NCBI GenBank assembly: GCA_905250125.1
Contig: CAJNOL010000348.1
Span: forward strand, 43,449-107,448
Reading direction: 5' to 3'
Source of the DNA: Rotaria sordida
Lineage: Eukaryota; Rotifera; Eurotatoria; Philodinida; Philodinidae
Length of the DNA stretch: 64,000 nucleotides
The notes beneath the pieces are model-generated. The model made no database searches, had not been told where the DNA came from, and saw only the letters and a list, made by a program, of their open reading frames with translations. A program made the position numbers and the translations under genes. Positions within the stretch are counted from its first letter, which is position 1; every line of letters starts with the position of its first letter. Below, piece by piece: positions 48,060-59,394 of this stretch.

Positions 48060-48600
48060 TGAAAAACTCATAACTTCGACTAGAAGCAACTTGCGCCCGA
48101 ACTAATATAGGATTTATCGCTTCTCACTACGCCCCATCTAACCAGCCTACTTCCGATCAAAAAGCTTTTTAGCACCTGAAAAAGTTCCCTTGTCAGAGAA
48201 TTATTCGAATCGACTTGTAAAGAATATATCAATGCGCAAAATCGACAGATGCTCCTCTGACCGCAATAACACACACATAAGTACTAGTATCGACACCGGC
48301 ACTAACAGCGAGCCAAGCAATAGTTATCGTCCGACTGTCAATATTAGGGAAACCAACGTCCAGTTAATCGACAGCTTTATTCTTCATTTTCATTAGAGTA
48401 GTATCTTTTATGTACTGGCTGTTCATAGATGATTCATATGTTATGTTATCTCTCACGAATTCTATTCTGTAGAAACATCAAATCAACACATTTTTACTTT
48501 TCAGCAACATCGGTTAATATCACAGAGACGCCGAAAAAACATCGATTTCGTACAGCTATATCACATTTAATTACTGAAAAATGTTTATCTACTGACTAAA
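48060..48600 (+). other. GC-richer stretch, possible degraded gene
   Basis: 48060-48400 has clearly higher GC than its surroundings. A plus frame from about 48184 (S-E-N-Y-S-N-R-L) to a stop near 48394 has a non-repetitive polar composition. A second exon-like piece at 48504-48599 follows a TTTTCAG acceptor and encodes T-S-V-N-I-T-E-T-P-K-K-H-R-F-R before a stop. No domain recognised and no sure start or donor. It might be the rest of the gene left of the Tigger insertion or an unrelated relic. Confidence 0.25.
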
Positions 48601-49503
48601 TCGAAGTCAAACCAATCCTAGTAAGAAACTAATAGCACCATTCGACTTAGCATAGTAGAAAATCTATGTAGAAATGAAATTCTAGCTGATGTTAATTCAT
48701 AAAAGTATTGTTTTTGACTAGTAGACAGGCGCTCCGTAGATATTGTCCAGTTCTTAAATAAAAGCAGATAAAATGCTGAAACCTTGAAAGAATGAAGAGA
48801 AGAAGCTCTTGTGTTAAGTTTACTTTACAAATGCAAAACGTGTAATTACAAACTTTTCAGACTACTGTCCCAGAAAATATTTAGCATTGAATGACCACTT
48901 TAGTATCTATTTATCAATTGGTTTTTAAATAGTTTAACAAAATGATGTTGTCTTCATACACTGAAAATTTCAAATCACTGACCGTTCTTATTCTGAAGCT
49001 ATTCTAATTACAACTGAGATTACAGTATTTTTCAGTAGATTGTATTCAACCCTTCTTAAATCGATCTCATCTCGATCAACTTTGCATTAGTCTCAGACGG
49101 CGATGTTTTGCAAAAAACCGGTTAGACATGAGTGATAGTGGTGACATAGGTCAATGACGTAGTTAGAATGGCAACTTATACCAGTCAAGAATTATTGACT
49201 AAAAAAAGGCTAGTCGTTTCGTCCTTCTTTTGTTCAATTACGTTATATGTTTTGTTGTTTAACGTAAATATACAAATTCGTTAGGTAAACTCATGATAAT
49301 ATCTAAAATGTTGTTCTTATAATAACGTTATTAACTTTAAAAAGTAGAGAACTGATCAAAACTAGCCGTGGTCAATAAGTCAATTTGGATTTGAGGTTGC
49401 GACTTGGAATCTTTTTATTCAATACAAGTGAAAAAATTTACATAATCAAAAAAGATGAATGTACATGACAAGGAAAAATGAAGTTTTCATTATACTTTCT
49501 GTC
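48601..49503. other. intergenic, nothing recognised
   Basis: No reading frame or repeat supported. The end is the 3' flank of the minus-strand antiporter gene. Confidence 0.5.
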
Positions 49504-50992
49504 TTAAAATCTCAGAAAAATCGGTGCTGTTGGTACTTTGTGAAGATCATAATCTTCAGAAACAACTTGTTCAGTGTCGTTTGTTTCATCATGAAATTCT
49601 TCAGGTTTATATTTTCGAATATAGACCAACCAAAGTAATGGACATGTCATAAATGTTGTTACAAGTGCCATTATAATAAACATAGTAAAGAGACGAGGTG
49701 AAAGAATATGAAGTTGAAGACCAATATTTAATGCAATAAGTTCAACTAAACCTCGTGTATTCATTAATATACCAACACTTGAGGAAAATCTCCATGAATG
49801 TTTTGTAACTATTTTAGTCATAAATAATGCTGGTAAAAATTTTCCTAATGCAGCAATAGTAAAAATAAGTACAGTTATACCCCCATAAAATTTATTATTT
49901 AATGAACCTAAACTTGTTTTCATACCACTGGCAGCAAAAAATAATGGTAATAATAATTCAACAGTAACTAATTCTATTTTTGGAAATAATTCAACATTAA
50001 ATTGTCCTGATTTTGGACATATAATACCAACAACAAATGCACCAAAAAATGAATGTATACCAAGTATATCACAAAAAAATGCTGATGCAATAAGAAGTAG
50101 AAATATACCAATAAGAAATGTACGATTCATTTCCATATTACGTTCAACTAAAAATGTATGTATTCGTTTAATGATCCATCGAACAATAATAAACATAAAT
50201 AGAACATAACCAATGGAAATTAATACTACCCTATAGATATATCGACAAGAAAAAGATGATTTGTTAATTGTTAATATTAATTTTTAATTTTAACTATACT
50301 TACCATAAACCAACAATACCTGATTCTTTAGCAAATGCACCAGCAATAGCCAATGAACACCAAGCCATAACATCATCCAATGCTGCACAACTTATTGTTA
50401 GAGTACCAATTGGAGCCGATAAAAGTTTAGTCGATGTAAGTATAGATGCAAGTACAGGAAAAGCAGTAAATGACATACTTGATGCTACAAATAGAACGAA
50501 TGCAGTTCGATCAGGCGGTTGAAATCCATCTCGAGTATTAATATCATATAAATAGAACGAAAGAGCTGCACCAGCTCCATACGGTATAATAATTGTAGCA
50601 ATAGATATTGGAAGAGAATATTTCCATTGACGTTTAATTTGTTTCTGTTCAAGCTCTAAGCCTAAATTGAACATAAATAAAATCAGACCAATATTACCGA
50701 CTAATGTAAAATAGTTCCATGATGATGGAGGAAATATACGTTCTGACCAAAAATCAATCTTGCCTAATACTGAAGGACCAACGATTATTCCAGCAATAAT
50801 CTCACCAATAACCTATATCTATTATTCATAAAAAAAATATACTATATAAGAATTATTTCTTACTGGTGGTTGTTTTATCAATGCAAGTAACCATCCCATA
50901 AGGCGAACAAGTACAAGAATAATAAATACTTGCATGAGAAAACGAGGCCAATAATTAATATCCAATGATGGATCGGCAAATATGTCGACCAT
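49504..50992 (-). CDS. CPA2-family cation/H+ antiporter (Kha1/CHX/KefB-like)
   Basis: Three exons, 50992-50864, 50812-50304, 50230-49504, total 1365 nt (454 residues). About 11-12 hydrophobic helices. Family landmarks: P-P-V-I-G-E-I-I-A-G-I near residue 42; G-L-I-L-F-M-F-N-L-G-L-E-L; S-M-S-F-T-A-F-P-V-L; the ion-site A-A-L-D-D-V (Asp189-Asp190); F-F-A-A-S-G-M-K-T; and the MNTRGLVELIALNIGL segment typical of plant CHX and fungal Kha1 proteins. These exchange K+ (or Na+) for H+ across endomembranes or the plasma membrane. The protein ends soon after the last helix with a short acidic tail, so it lacks the long cytosolic domain of CHX/Kha1 and the RCK domain of KefB/C. The frame upstream of the chosen ATG stays open for some codons, so an alternative start cannot be excluded. 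Confidence 0.9.
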
Positions 50993-51277
50993 GATAATAT
51001 TCTTATTGTCGTATAATAAGAAGGTGTATGCAAAGTAATATGGATAGTTTTGTATATTTATATTGTAGATAATGTTATATAAGCAACCGGTTTGAAAACC
51101 AGCTACACATTTCTCTTTCTTTCAACCACACCCAATGAGTCATAATTGGCGTAGCAAGGTAACTCTTCTCGCTTCTACTCATTATTCATTTCTTTTTCGT
51201 TTTAAAATTTTTGTTTATAGTTAATCGACTAATAATGCTTTCTATATTTTTTTCTTAACGAGTAAAAATTGTTCGAG

Positions 51278-51526
51278 CTACACTACATTAATAATGTGGA
51301 TGAGAACTGTTTGTAAAATAGGTAGAAAAAATATAGAAGCTATGCATGCGACAATACAAATTGCGTTAATGAAAAACAAAAAATCTTTCCAAGTAAAAGA
51401 GATGAAAATTGTTGTTTCATTTGCAGCATTCTCTAGTGCGATATATGTTGACTCAATGTCATCATCTACATCTAGACAAAATATGCCAAGCAAACATAAC
51501 ATGTATTTCAAACATTCTTTACTCAT
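51278..51526 (-). CDS. possible small membrane protein, unknown
   Basis: Single frame of 82 residues with ATG. The N-terminus has several Cys, then D-V-D-D-D and an NxT sequon, then a hydrophobic stretch of about 30 residues near the end (F-F-I-N-A-I-C-I-V-A-C-I-A-S-I-F-F). It could be a real tail-anchored peptide or a chance frame in AT-rich DNA. There is an opposite-strand frame over the same bases. No family recognised. Confidence 0.25.
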   Translation of the reverse strand: MSKECLKYMLCLLGIFCLDVDDDIESTYIALENAANETTIFISFTWKDFLFFINAICIVACIASIFFLPILQTVLIHIINVV

Positions 51527-53006
51527 ATTTGTATTTTCTTTTCAAATACATAATTAACTTCATATACAACAAATTTCATTGTTTATTTCATTCTTCATAT
51601 TGTCGATCACTACTGAATCCGCAGTATTGAAAGCTTAAACATCATTTGAACTAAAATGAACTAATCTACATATATGATTTTCATAATCAATTGAACTTTA
51701 TGTAGAAAAAAATTGATTTTTTTTTTCCTTAAAATTCTTGTTCATCGTAAAAACTCGTTTAATCTATCGTCAAATCGAATGTAAAACTTGATTCACCCAT
51801 GCAATTGCCACAGCAATATTCACGATGTACATAATATATCACTCATTATGAAATGTCTCAAACATAACTATATCATCAAGAATAATACAAAAACAAATTA
51901 ACCATATTCGAAAAAAAAAAGAACGAAAATGTGATCGAGGCATGCACACATACAAATAGCCAACATGTAGGTGAAGGAAAGCACATCCAAGGACAAGAAA
52001 GAGAGAAGAATGAAAGGAGAGAGCATAATCTGAAGCATAAGACAAAGCCATGAAACTCAGATCCATAAAGAAGCATTGCTTTTCATCGTGTCGATTCTTG
52101 TAATCAAGTAAATGCTCGAAGATCGAGAAATGATTTCTGACTGAATCAACCGTTTCGTTCTTCATATCTGTGCAAAATCGAATCAATTGATTCCTTAAAG
52201 CAACTTCGTGCTAATTCTTGCTGTTAGCAGTGGACTCTTTTCCAAAATTTTGCCACTGTCTAATTTGATGTTGTATGTTTTTCTTATAACTTCTTGCCAG
52301 ATACATGTCCAAACATTTTTTATGGAACGAAGGGCGGCAAAGTCTTGAAAATGAGACAGTCTAATATGAAGAAGAAATTGCTTTCGTTTGTGCAAAATCA
52401 TTTTATCCCTACATTTCCATAGGAAGATTTTTTTTCCAAGGGACAAAGGGCAGGAATGAAAAAGCGGATCTTAGTGGAGGTGAGCCATTGAACTTTAAAA
52501 TTAAGCTATGAATCATTACTCAAACCTTCGTATTAATAAAAAAGACGAGGTAGATTTCATAGTAAAAATAATACAACTTGAAAATTTTAAGAAATTCTCT
52601 AATAATGATATATCGTTTGAAACGTAATTAATTCTACTATCTAATTGTACAATAACTGTAGCTAGATTACATTTTCTCTACTGATTCGATCACACACATT
52701 ATGAGTAGTATATGAGATGCATACTATATCTCATTACTCTTATGGGATATTGGATCATTAAACCGAGCGAAGAAACAACGATTACATCTATCATTCGATG
52801 CAGCAGAAAGTGCTTCATAAAACTGTGTAGAAAAATAAATGTTATACGTATGATTTAGAGTGAGTACTCTTGCTACAGATATCCACCAAATATAGAAACA
52901 AACATAGTTGGATGACTACCTAAGATACTCGTTTTCTGTATTATCCACAAAGACTGCCGCCGTTTTTTCTACATATGTAACTCTTACTCTGTTCTAGAAA
53001 ACTACA
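51527..53006. other. intergenic, no gene supported
   Basis: Frames at 51839-52186 and 52195-52446 (minus) are without recognisable domain and have unusual composition (His, Cys, Phe-rich), so they are not called. Confidence 0.35.
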
Positions 53007-53010
53007 TTGA

Positions 53011-53772
53011 CCCTTTGACTACGATTGACGCAAATATATGTCACAGTAATTTCATGGTATATTGACACTCATAGAATTATAAGTGATATCAATTTTCGTT
53101 AAAGCATTTCTCAGACGCTTTTTTGGTGTAATTTGAGTTATAAATTCTTTTACTGTGATAATTAGCAATGCCTAATAAATATAACATAACTGACTCCTAC
53201 GTGAAATTTTGCTAAAACCTAAAATCTTCACGAGAAACGTTTTTGTCTAAAAGGATATGTTAAAATTGTTTTTCCATCTGCTTGATGCTACTTTACTCAA
53301 TGCCTTCATTTTATACAAGTTCAAGATCGGGAAAACGATGCATCTATCAGACTTTCAATCAAAAAATGATCCGATCTATCGTCAAATCTTTTAAGAAGTC
53401 AAAAGAACGAGAAAAAAAAGGGAGACCATCTTTAGAAAATCTATTAAGACTCGCCGCTGGATAATTCTCTTCATTTATTCAAGGTTGTTCAGCTGAAGGT
53501 ATATCTGTAGAAACAAAGAGACGAAGATGTCATGTCTGCAGTAATATAACAAGAGATTCAAAAAAAAAAGGAATTGATACAAGATATGAATGTGCTCAAC
53601 GCAGTGTTGGTTTATGTGTTGTAAATTGTTTTGAACTATACTACACTTTGAAAAACTTCTAAACATCCGTATTTATAAATTTTTTTAATAAACTAGAACT
53701 ACAGATTGATTTACGATCAAAAATATAGCAAAAAAGAAATTTTAATTTTTTTTTAAACCCACAATCAAAGGG
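53011..53772. mobile_element. piggyBac relic A, internally deleted
   Basis: Left end CCCTTTGACTACGATTGACG preceded by TTGA (a mutated TTAA), and right end, inverted, CCCTTTGATTGTGGG followed by TTAA at 53773-53776. piggyBac elements insert at TTAA and typically start CCC(T/A). The 762-bp length is far below an autonomous 2.2-2.5 kb. Inside is the C-terminal part of the transposase (separate entry). Confidence 0.75.
53270..53661 (+). pseudogene. piggyBac transposase C-terminus
   Basis: At about 53279-53350 the frame H/L-L-L-D-A-T-L-L-N-A-F-I-L-Y-K matches the conserved last helix of the piggyBac catalytic domain. After a frameshift near 53362 the text G-R-P-S-L-E-N and R-L appears, with a TAA at 53462 inside the stretch. 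Then a cysteine-rich domain follows: R-R-R-C-H-V-C, T-R-Y-E-C, L-C-V-V-N-C-F-E-L-Y-Y and a stop near 53661. This C-terminal zinc-binding domain binds the element's end in active transposases. One Cys position (A-Q-R where C-x-x-C is expected) appears lost. Confidence 0.8.
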
Positions 53773-54013
53773 TTAATTTCGAACTTTCAGATGCTTCGAA
53801 ATAATCTTACATTGTTACTGTATAAACATAGTCATAATATCAAGTGTATATAATCCGTAGGGAGAATCATAATTGTATAGGAATACTTTCTCTCTTGTTT
53901 TAGGAAAGTTCAATTCTAGTTTTTCTATGTTGACACATTATCGTATCAATCTATGACAACAATTAATATCCAAGGTTCTTAAATATCTAAATTATTTGCT
54001 CTAATATAATTAA

Positions 54014-54990
54014 TCCTTCAAGTCCCGATGGTATACATATGTACCACCTGAAGAATTTTCTAATCTTCGAATTTTTGAGAATCTTAGAGAAATATTTTCA
54101 ATAAATATTAGAAGCTAGCAGAGGTCCGTAGAAGATTGCACGAGTGATAGGATGTATGGAAGACATTGAGAAGTGCACCATGTCAAGTTTCTTTGGTCCA
54201 AAAAATGTTTTACCTCCATAACCTGGATTAAAAAAAATTTTTTTTATTATTTTTCTTTTCTTCAAAATCTATACCCGTGAGATACGTATATCTGAGGCAC
54301 TATGATGGTTCAGTACTTTGCAAAAGATTAAATTCATTTGTTTTATTTACATCAATCCTCAACAATAGAATTGTCTTCTCTACATATAATACACATCTGT
54401 TTATATGTGTCCAAACATCGAGTCACTATAGGTTATTCATATCGAAGCCACTGACTTGACCAATTTAGTACTCGAGCATATTTACAATATGTGCCGTTTA
54501 TTAGTATCGCACTGGTATATGATTATTGTAGTAGAAAAAGGGTAAGAAAACCTTTGGCGATAAGTAATCAGAAAAAGAAACGCATTGAAAGGAACATAAG
54601 TAACACAGAAAGTTATGAAAAACCACAACTTTCGGCTGACATGTCAGAAGTTATTTCAACTTATCGTCGATGCACTTATTGAAGTACAAAAGAAAGAGAG
54701 AAAAGGATGAATAAGATTTGTAACTTTTGTTGTGTTAATCTTTGTGTAAAAATTTGTTTTTTGTTGTATCATAAAAACTACGTGTATCAGTAATGAAATA
54801 TATGCATATTTCAGTAATTATAATAGCAATTTTTTATTAAAATACAACAATAACAAAAATGTTTTAATCTTCATGTGGTCACGTGCTTTCTTAATTGTAA
54901 TTTAACCACATGCTTCATAATGTCACCTAGTTAGTTTATTCCAAGTTTCATCAAATTCGGTTTAGTAGAAAAAATTCAGGACTCAAAGGG
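54014..54990. mobile_element. piggyBac relic B, TTAA on both sides
   Basis: Intact TTAA at 54010-54013 and 54991-54994. The ends match in inverted orientation: left TCCTTCAAGTCCCGATGG, right CCCTTTGAGTCCTGAAT, sharing AGTCC(C/T)GA. 977 bp. Terminal sequence differs from relic A beyond CCCTTTGA, so it is a different subfamily and not a duplicate. It holds a degenerate transposase C-terminus. Confidence 0.75.
54530..54792 (+). pseudogene. piggyBac transposase cysteine-rich domain, Cys codon turned to stop
   Basis: The frame reads R-K-P-L-A-I-S-N-Q-K-K-K-R and ends Y-R-R-C-T-Y then TGA at the place of the second Cys of C-x-x-C. In the same frame beyond the stop, K-I-C-N-F-C-C-V-N-L-C-V-K-I-C-F-L-L-Y-H follows to a natural-looking TAA. 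This is the same zinc-binding pattern as in relic A but from a clearly different subfamily. The upstream catalytic domain is not recognisable. Confidence 0.72.
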
Positions 54991-54994
54991 TTAA

Positions 54995-57296
54995 AGCTCA
55001 TGGAAATTTTTGAATAATGTTTTGAAATAATGGGTGATGCATCAATAATTATAAGAATAGGATTTTCAAATCTTTGATCTGTTCTATTTACTTGATCAAT
55101 TTATCTTTTCTAATCAAAATATTCAGTATCAAAGTCTTTACAAACCCATATATCATGTTATTTGACGAGGGTGTATGTGAGGGCGTGTGTGCGATTGAGA
55201 ACGTTGCATACACATCCATCCTCACCGACATCCAAACCTGTGACAAATAAATTATGAATTGGAAGAATGAAGTAATAGAAAAAAATTCAGTGTAATCCAA
55301 CATTATATACTGTGACTGTAATTATTATAATCAGCATTTTAAAGTAGAAATCGATGTTTTTACGACAAATGATACCAATTTAATAAAGACATTGGCAGAA
55401 AATTGATACAAACATCGTAAAGCAACGGAACTGGCGGTTCTGATTCACAGTAGAAGACGGTGGTAATAGTGCAAAATTTTTTCTTTAGTGTTTTAACCAA
55501 ATAGTGGATGAGACATAATTGATGTTTATATTTTTTTAAGTCAAAACGTATTTGAATAGCGTTTGATGCGCGTTCGAAACTGGAAGAAGGAAGGGGTCTA
55601 TACATCACTCATATGAAACATTTCTTGTGTCTGGACGCATGTCATATGATATTTAAAATTAAATCTTAGTCCATCTCAGGTTCGAATTGAGTCACCATCG
55701 ATACTATGTTGTGATGGTCTTAGTCTAACTTGATGAAGGAATTGAATAACTACCTTAAATGACAGGTAGACCTGAACAAATGAACCAGTGATCAGAGTTA
55801 CAAGTCATTTATTATATACCACTGTTATAGCAGCTCGAAATTTTTTGATTGTTCAAAACAAAACATATTCAAATTTTAACTTGATAACTTGAATATATCC
55901 AATTCTACAGCACTTACTTCTTTCTACGTAAATGACATATTTCTTCGATGGTTTCTGCATAGTTTAAAGATTTTTTTTTGGGATATTGTGATTGTCACAT
56001 ACGGATGAGTTTATGTAAGACTTTAATAAATAAATAATTATAATATATCAATGAATTCTAATGAACAAATTTTAATTAGATAGTTTAAACAGTATATTAT
56101 TCGATAGTTTGAGTAAAAACCATTAATAGTGTCAAAGATTTCTGTAGACAATTTCATCTATACAAAAGTTTATATTTTGTTTTTTTTGTTATTGCGCACA
56201 AAATTAACTTCTCACTACTTTGAGACATGGTGTACAAAATTCTCTACTTAGAAAATGTTTAATATAGATATATGACGATGTAATATGGCTTCATAAAGAA
56301 TCGTTCATCAGATCTATTAAGAATTTTTGCTCGTAATTCAATTGTAAAAGCTGCTTTGTGTATTAAGATGCTGTAATATTTACATTATTAGATAGAGAAT
56401 AGTCAATTACCTATTTGAAATATGTTTTCAAAAATTTAGAGCGCTAAATTAAGCCGATCATGACTCAAAAACTACAGGAAATCTCCAATTTTTGTCTAAG
56501 ACCAAAAGCATCAAAAATTTCACATCCTGACTTACGAAAAGACTTTAATCAAAAATACAGTGATATTTGTGATCAGCACTATTGATTCTATACTGTGGCA
56601 TGTATTTGAGCCGAAAAAAAATTTTCAGGTAAGCTGTAGATGGAGGTATAGGTTCAAAAAAATCTTGATGTCGAACTAAGGTAAATAAGTACGCCCATGA
56701 GCGACTTATCATCGCCATAGTTTCTTTTCCAAAAATTTTTTAGGAAGCAAAATGTCCTTATTATCCTTCCTCTTTTACTAAATTCAAATAAAAAAGTGTT
56801 ATCATTTTTTTTTAATCAATTAAAATAAATTTACTCAATATTTGATATATTTATATTATATATGATGTAGTCATGCATAACTACAGTCAGAACAAAGAGA
56901 TATTATTTGTACAGGTATTTTTTGACAATGTGTTTTTTTTTGTAACTATGTTAATGTAAAAGCATAATTATGTCTTCGTATTATTTTCTTTACTTTGTAT
57001 ATGTTTGCTTTTTCTTTGTTGTCTATTATTCTTTCGTTACTTATCCGATTAATGAAGCATGTCATTAGTTATCTTTTCACTTGTGATTTGATTTTATCTA
57101 AATTTAGTATATATACACATTGTATAGTATTTTTTGTTCGTTACCAATTTGAATATGTATTATTTAAATAACAGAATATTCTATGTAACTAACTTAGTGA
57201 CTCACGATAGAAATTGAGTGTTAGCTTAGATAGATGAAAAAATTTCGATTTTAGATTTTCGAGTTGACTTATCACACAATATTATAAACAAGAAAA
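54995..57296. other. intergenic, no gene supported
   Basis: Contains the TG-rich hairpin. The 82-codon minus frame at 55360-55608 has balanced composition but no domain or partner exons. The last few hundred bases hold the promoter side of the EF-hand gene. Confidence 0.4.
55158..55250. repeat. TG-rich hairpin element
   Basis: TTATTTGACGAGGGTGTATGTGAGG at about 55158 pairs imperfectly with the inverted CCTCACCGACATCCAAACCTGTGACAAATAA ending about 55250. TG-rich left arm, CA-rich right arm, like the hairpins at 1758, 7555 and 23226. Confidence 0.5.
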
Positions 57297-58322
57297 ATGG
57301 ACAAACGAAGAACTCGAAAACAACGAAATACAATGAGTTTAACTCAAAAAGGTTTGTTCTTTTGACAATATATTTGATGATTAATTGTTCATATAAATAT
57401 ATACAGAATTAAACATGCTCAGAAAAACTTCACATTTAAGTGATAAAGGTAATTTATACTTTGTATTATATTTTATAAAAAAAAAAATTTAATTCTTTTT
57501 CTTTTTTTTACTGTACTTCTAACAATTTTAAATAGAAATAAGATTATGGAATGAAGTATGTTGAATTGATATGATTTTAAACAATAATAAATATGATTTA
57601 ATTAAATAGGAATTTCTTCGTAAATATCCAACGGGTAAAATCGATAGAAGTAAATTTCTTGAAACTTATAAACATCTTTATCCAAAAAGTGATGCACTTT
57701 TAACATGCAAGTATATCTTTATATTGTTTCATAATGATTAATATAATTAATTTTATGTTATTTTTCTATGCAAAGTACCGTATTTAATATAATAGATGTA
57801 AATCATGATGACGCAATTGATTTTAATGAATTTCTTTTTCTTGCTGCTGTTACTGCTCGTGCAAGTAATTTAGATGAACGACTTGAAATGGTTTTCGATT
57901 TGTAAGTTTTCTAATAAATAATCTAATGATTTTTTTTGAATAGTTTGATTTAGATGGGATGTTTCCAATGATGGACTTCTTGATCAAAATGAATTAGGTC
58001 ATCTCATATCGGCTATGGTATTATTATTATTATTGTTTGATTGTAGTTATTGAATTATTTAACGAGATAATCGATATTATTTCATTTTTAGTATGATCGT
58101 GCTCGAGTAACGGATCGTCAAGGTGAAAAGGATCCACATAGACGGGCCAAAGAAATAATCACTAAACTCGATATAACTGGTGATAAGAAATTAAGCAAAG
58201 ATGAATTTATCAAAGGGTATTTTTTTTTTAAAGTTAATTTATTAATATTAATATTTTTTATTTCATTTATTAGATGTAAAAATGATGAAGTTGTTAGAAA
58301 ACTTCTCCTTCCTGATACTTAA
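57297..58322 (+). CDS. EF-hand calcium sensor, recoverin/NCS-like
   Basis: Eight exons: 57297-57351, 57407-57448, 57536-57555, 57610-57710, 57776-57901, 57954-58017, 58092-58216, 58274-58322, total 582 nt (193 residues). After a basic N-terminus, the text F-L-R-K-Y-P-T-G-K-I-D-R-S-K-F and the following helix match the degenerate EF1 of neuronal calcium sensors (typical F-x-x-x-x-P-x-G). Three canonical loops follow: D-V-N-H-D-D-A-I-D-F-N-E, D-V-S-N-D-G-L-L-D-Q-N-E and D-I-T-G-D-K-K-L-S-K-D-E. All calcium-coordinating positions are present. NCS proteins change partner binding on Ca2+ binding, often at membranes through an N-myristoyl group. This one starts M-D-K-R-R, without the Gly2 needed for myristoylation, so it is probably soluble or bound through its basic N-terminus. 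Exon 3 is only 20 nt. Confidence 0.92.
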
Positions 58323-58814
58323 ATTATGCAATCATATAAACAAGCTTATATAACATTTGATTATTTCTCTCTTTTTTTTATTTTTAAATAAAATAAAATC
58401 GAATCATCATCATCATCATACCCATCAATTAGTTCGAACAATCAACTTTCGCAATTTTTTATATTTTAAATTCATTTATTCGAAACTCATTATGACCAAA
58501 AATTAATTCTTATTTGTCTCCTCTTTTGTCCTAATCTTTGTACTTTTGATGGTTAACTGCAAAAATAAAATCAAGAAATCTTTTTATCATTTTTATCTCA
58601 CTACTTCTATTTTGATATAAAGAACTAAATTTTATATATACAATAACAGGAATTAATTATTCTAGAAAATTCCATAATTATTTTTATAAAAAGAATCTTG
58701 AAAATTTCTTTGATTGGTCAAAAAAAGAAAAAGATCGTCTTCTTCTATGATTTAGACATTTTCCATTGGGTTTCAGACGATAGTAAAACTAGATTAGCAT
58801 ATTAGTAAATTATA

Positions 58815-59380
58815 CAAGGTGGTCCAGAAGTAACCCGAAAGTCTTTGATTGTGCGAATAACTTTTGATAGGAACAAGATAGAGAGCTGTGGTTTTCACCG
58901 GTCGAAAGAGAAGATGAAAACGCATCGAATCACGTATTATACATTTTTCCAAGATGTTTTCTGGAATTTTCTTGATCAATTTTCTGAAAAAATAGTTTCT
59001 TATAAAATAAGAAAAACGCAAAAAAAGTGATCTTTTTTCACCGAAATTAATAGAAAAATCGGTTCAGAATTTTGAGTAGCATACCTATAACTTCTGAAGA
59101 AGTAACTCTCAAAGTCTGAGCTTTGCATAATTTTGTAGGTTATCGATTAGCGATTCGAATGCATATCTGATCGTAAGAAAGTCAGTGTAGTCACCTTACC
59201 TAGTACGTTGATTTTCAAAAATGTCGATTTAAGTTCTTGAAAAAACCTAGGTCAAATTATCTTATATTATACAGTTTGATGCGTCTTCATCTCCTCATTC
59301 GAATGGTGAAAACCGTAGTGCTCTATCTTATTCCTATCAAAAGTTATTCATAATCAAAGACTGTTTGGGAAAACAACTTG
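58815..59380. mobile_element. mariner-like foldback MITE with ~115-bp arms
   Basis: The left arm from 58815 (CAAGGTGGTCCAGAAGTAAC) continues through AGTCTTTGATTGTGCGAATA, GATAGGAACAAGATAGAG and GGTTTTCACC to about 58945. The right arm ending 59380 is its inverse: AGTCTTTGATTATGAATAA, GATAGGAATAAGATAGAG, GGTTTTCACC. Arm identity is high by eye (about 85 percent). The left end is preceded by TA. The interior (about 300 bp) is non-coding. The plus and minus frames at 58794-59030 are by-products of the arm. Confidence 0.8.
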
Positions 59381-59394
59381 TGGAAGAATTAAAT

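Noticed and set aside
51839..52446. Two adjacent minus-strand frames (115 and 83 codons)
   Set aside because: Different frames, no motif, odd composition; no sign that they join into a known protein.
55360..55608. 82-codon minus-strand frame with ordinary composition
   Set aside because: No recognisable domain; a single short frame is not enough evidence.
55670..55692. GGTTCGAATTGAG resembling a tRNA T-arm
   Set aside because: No D-arm, anticodon arm or acceptor stem could be built upstream, and the T-stem has only four pairs.
58794..59030. Overlapping frames on both strands
   Set aside because: They fall on one arm of the foldback element and are not genes.
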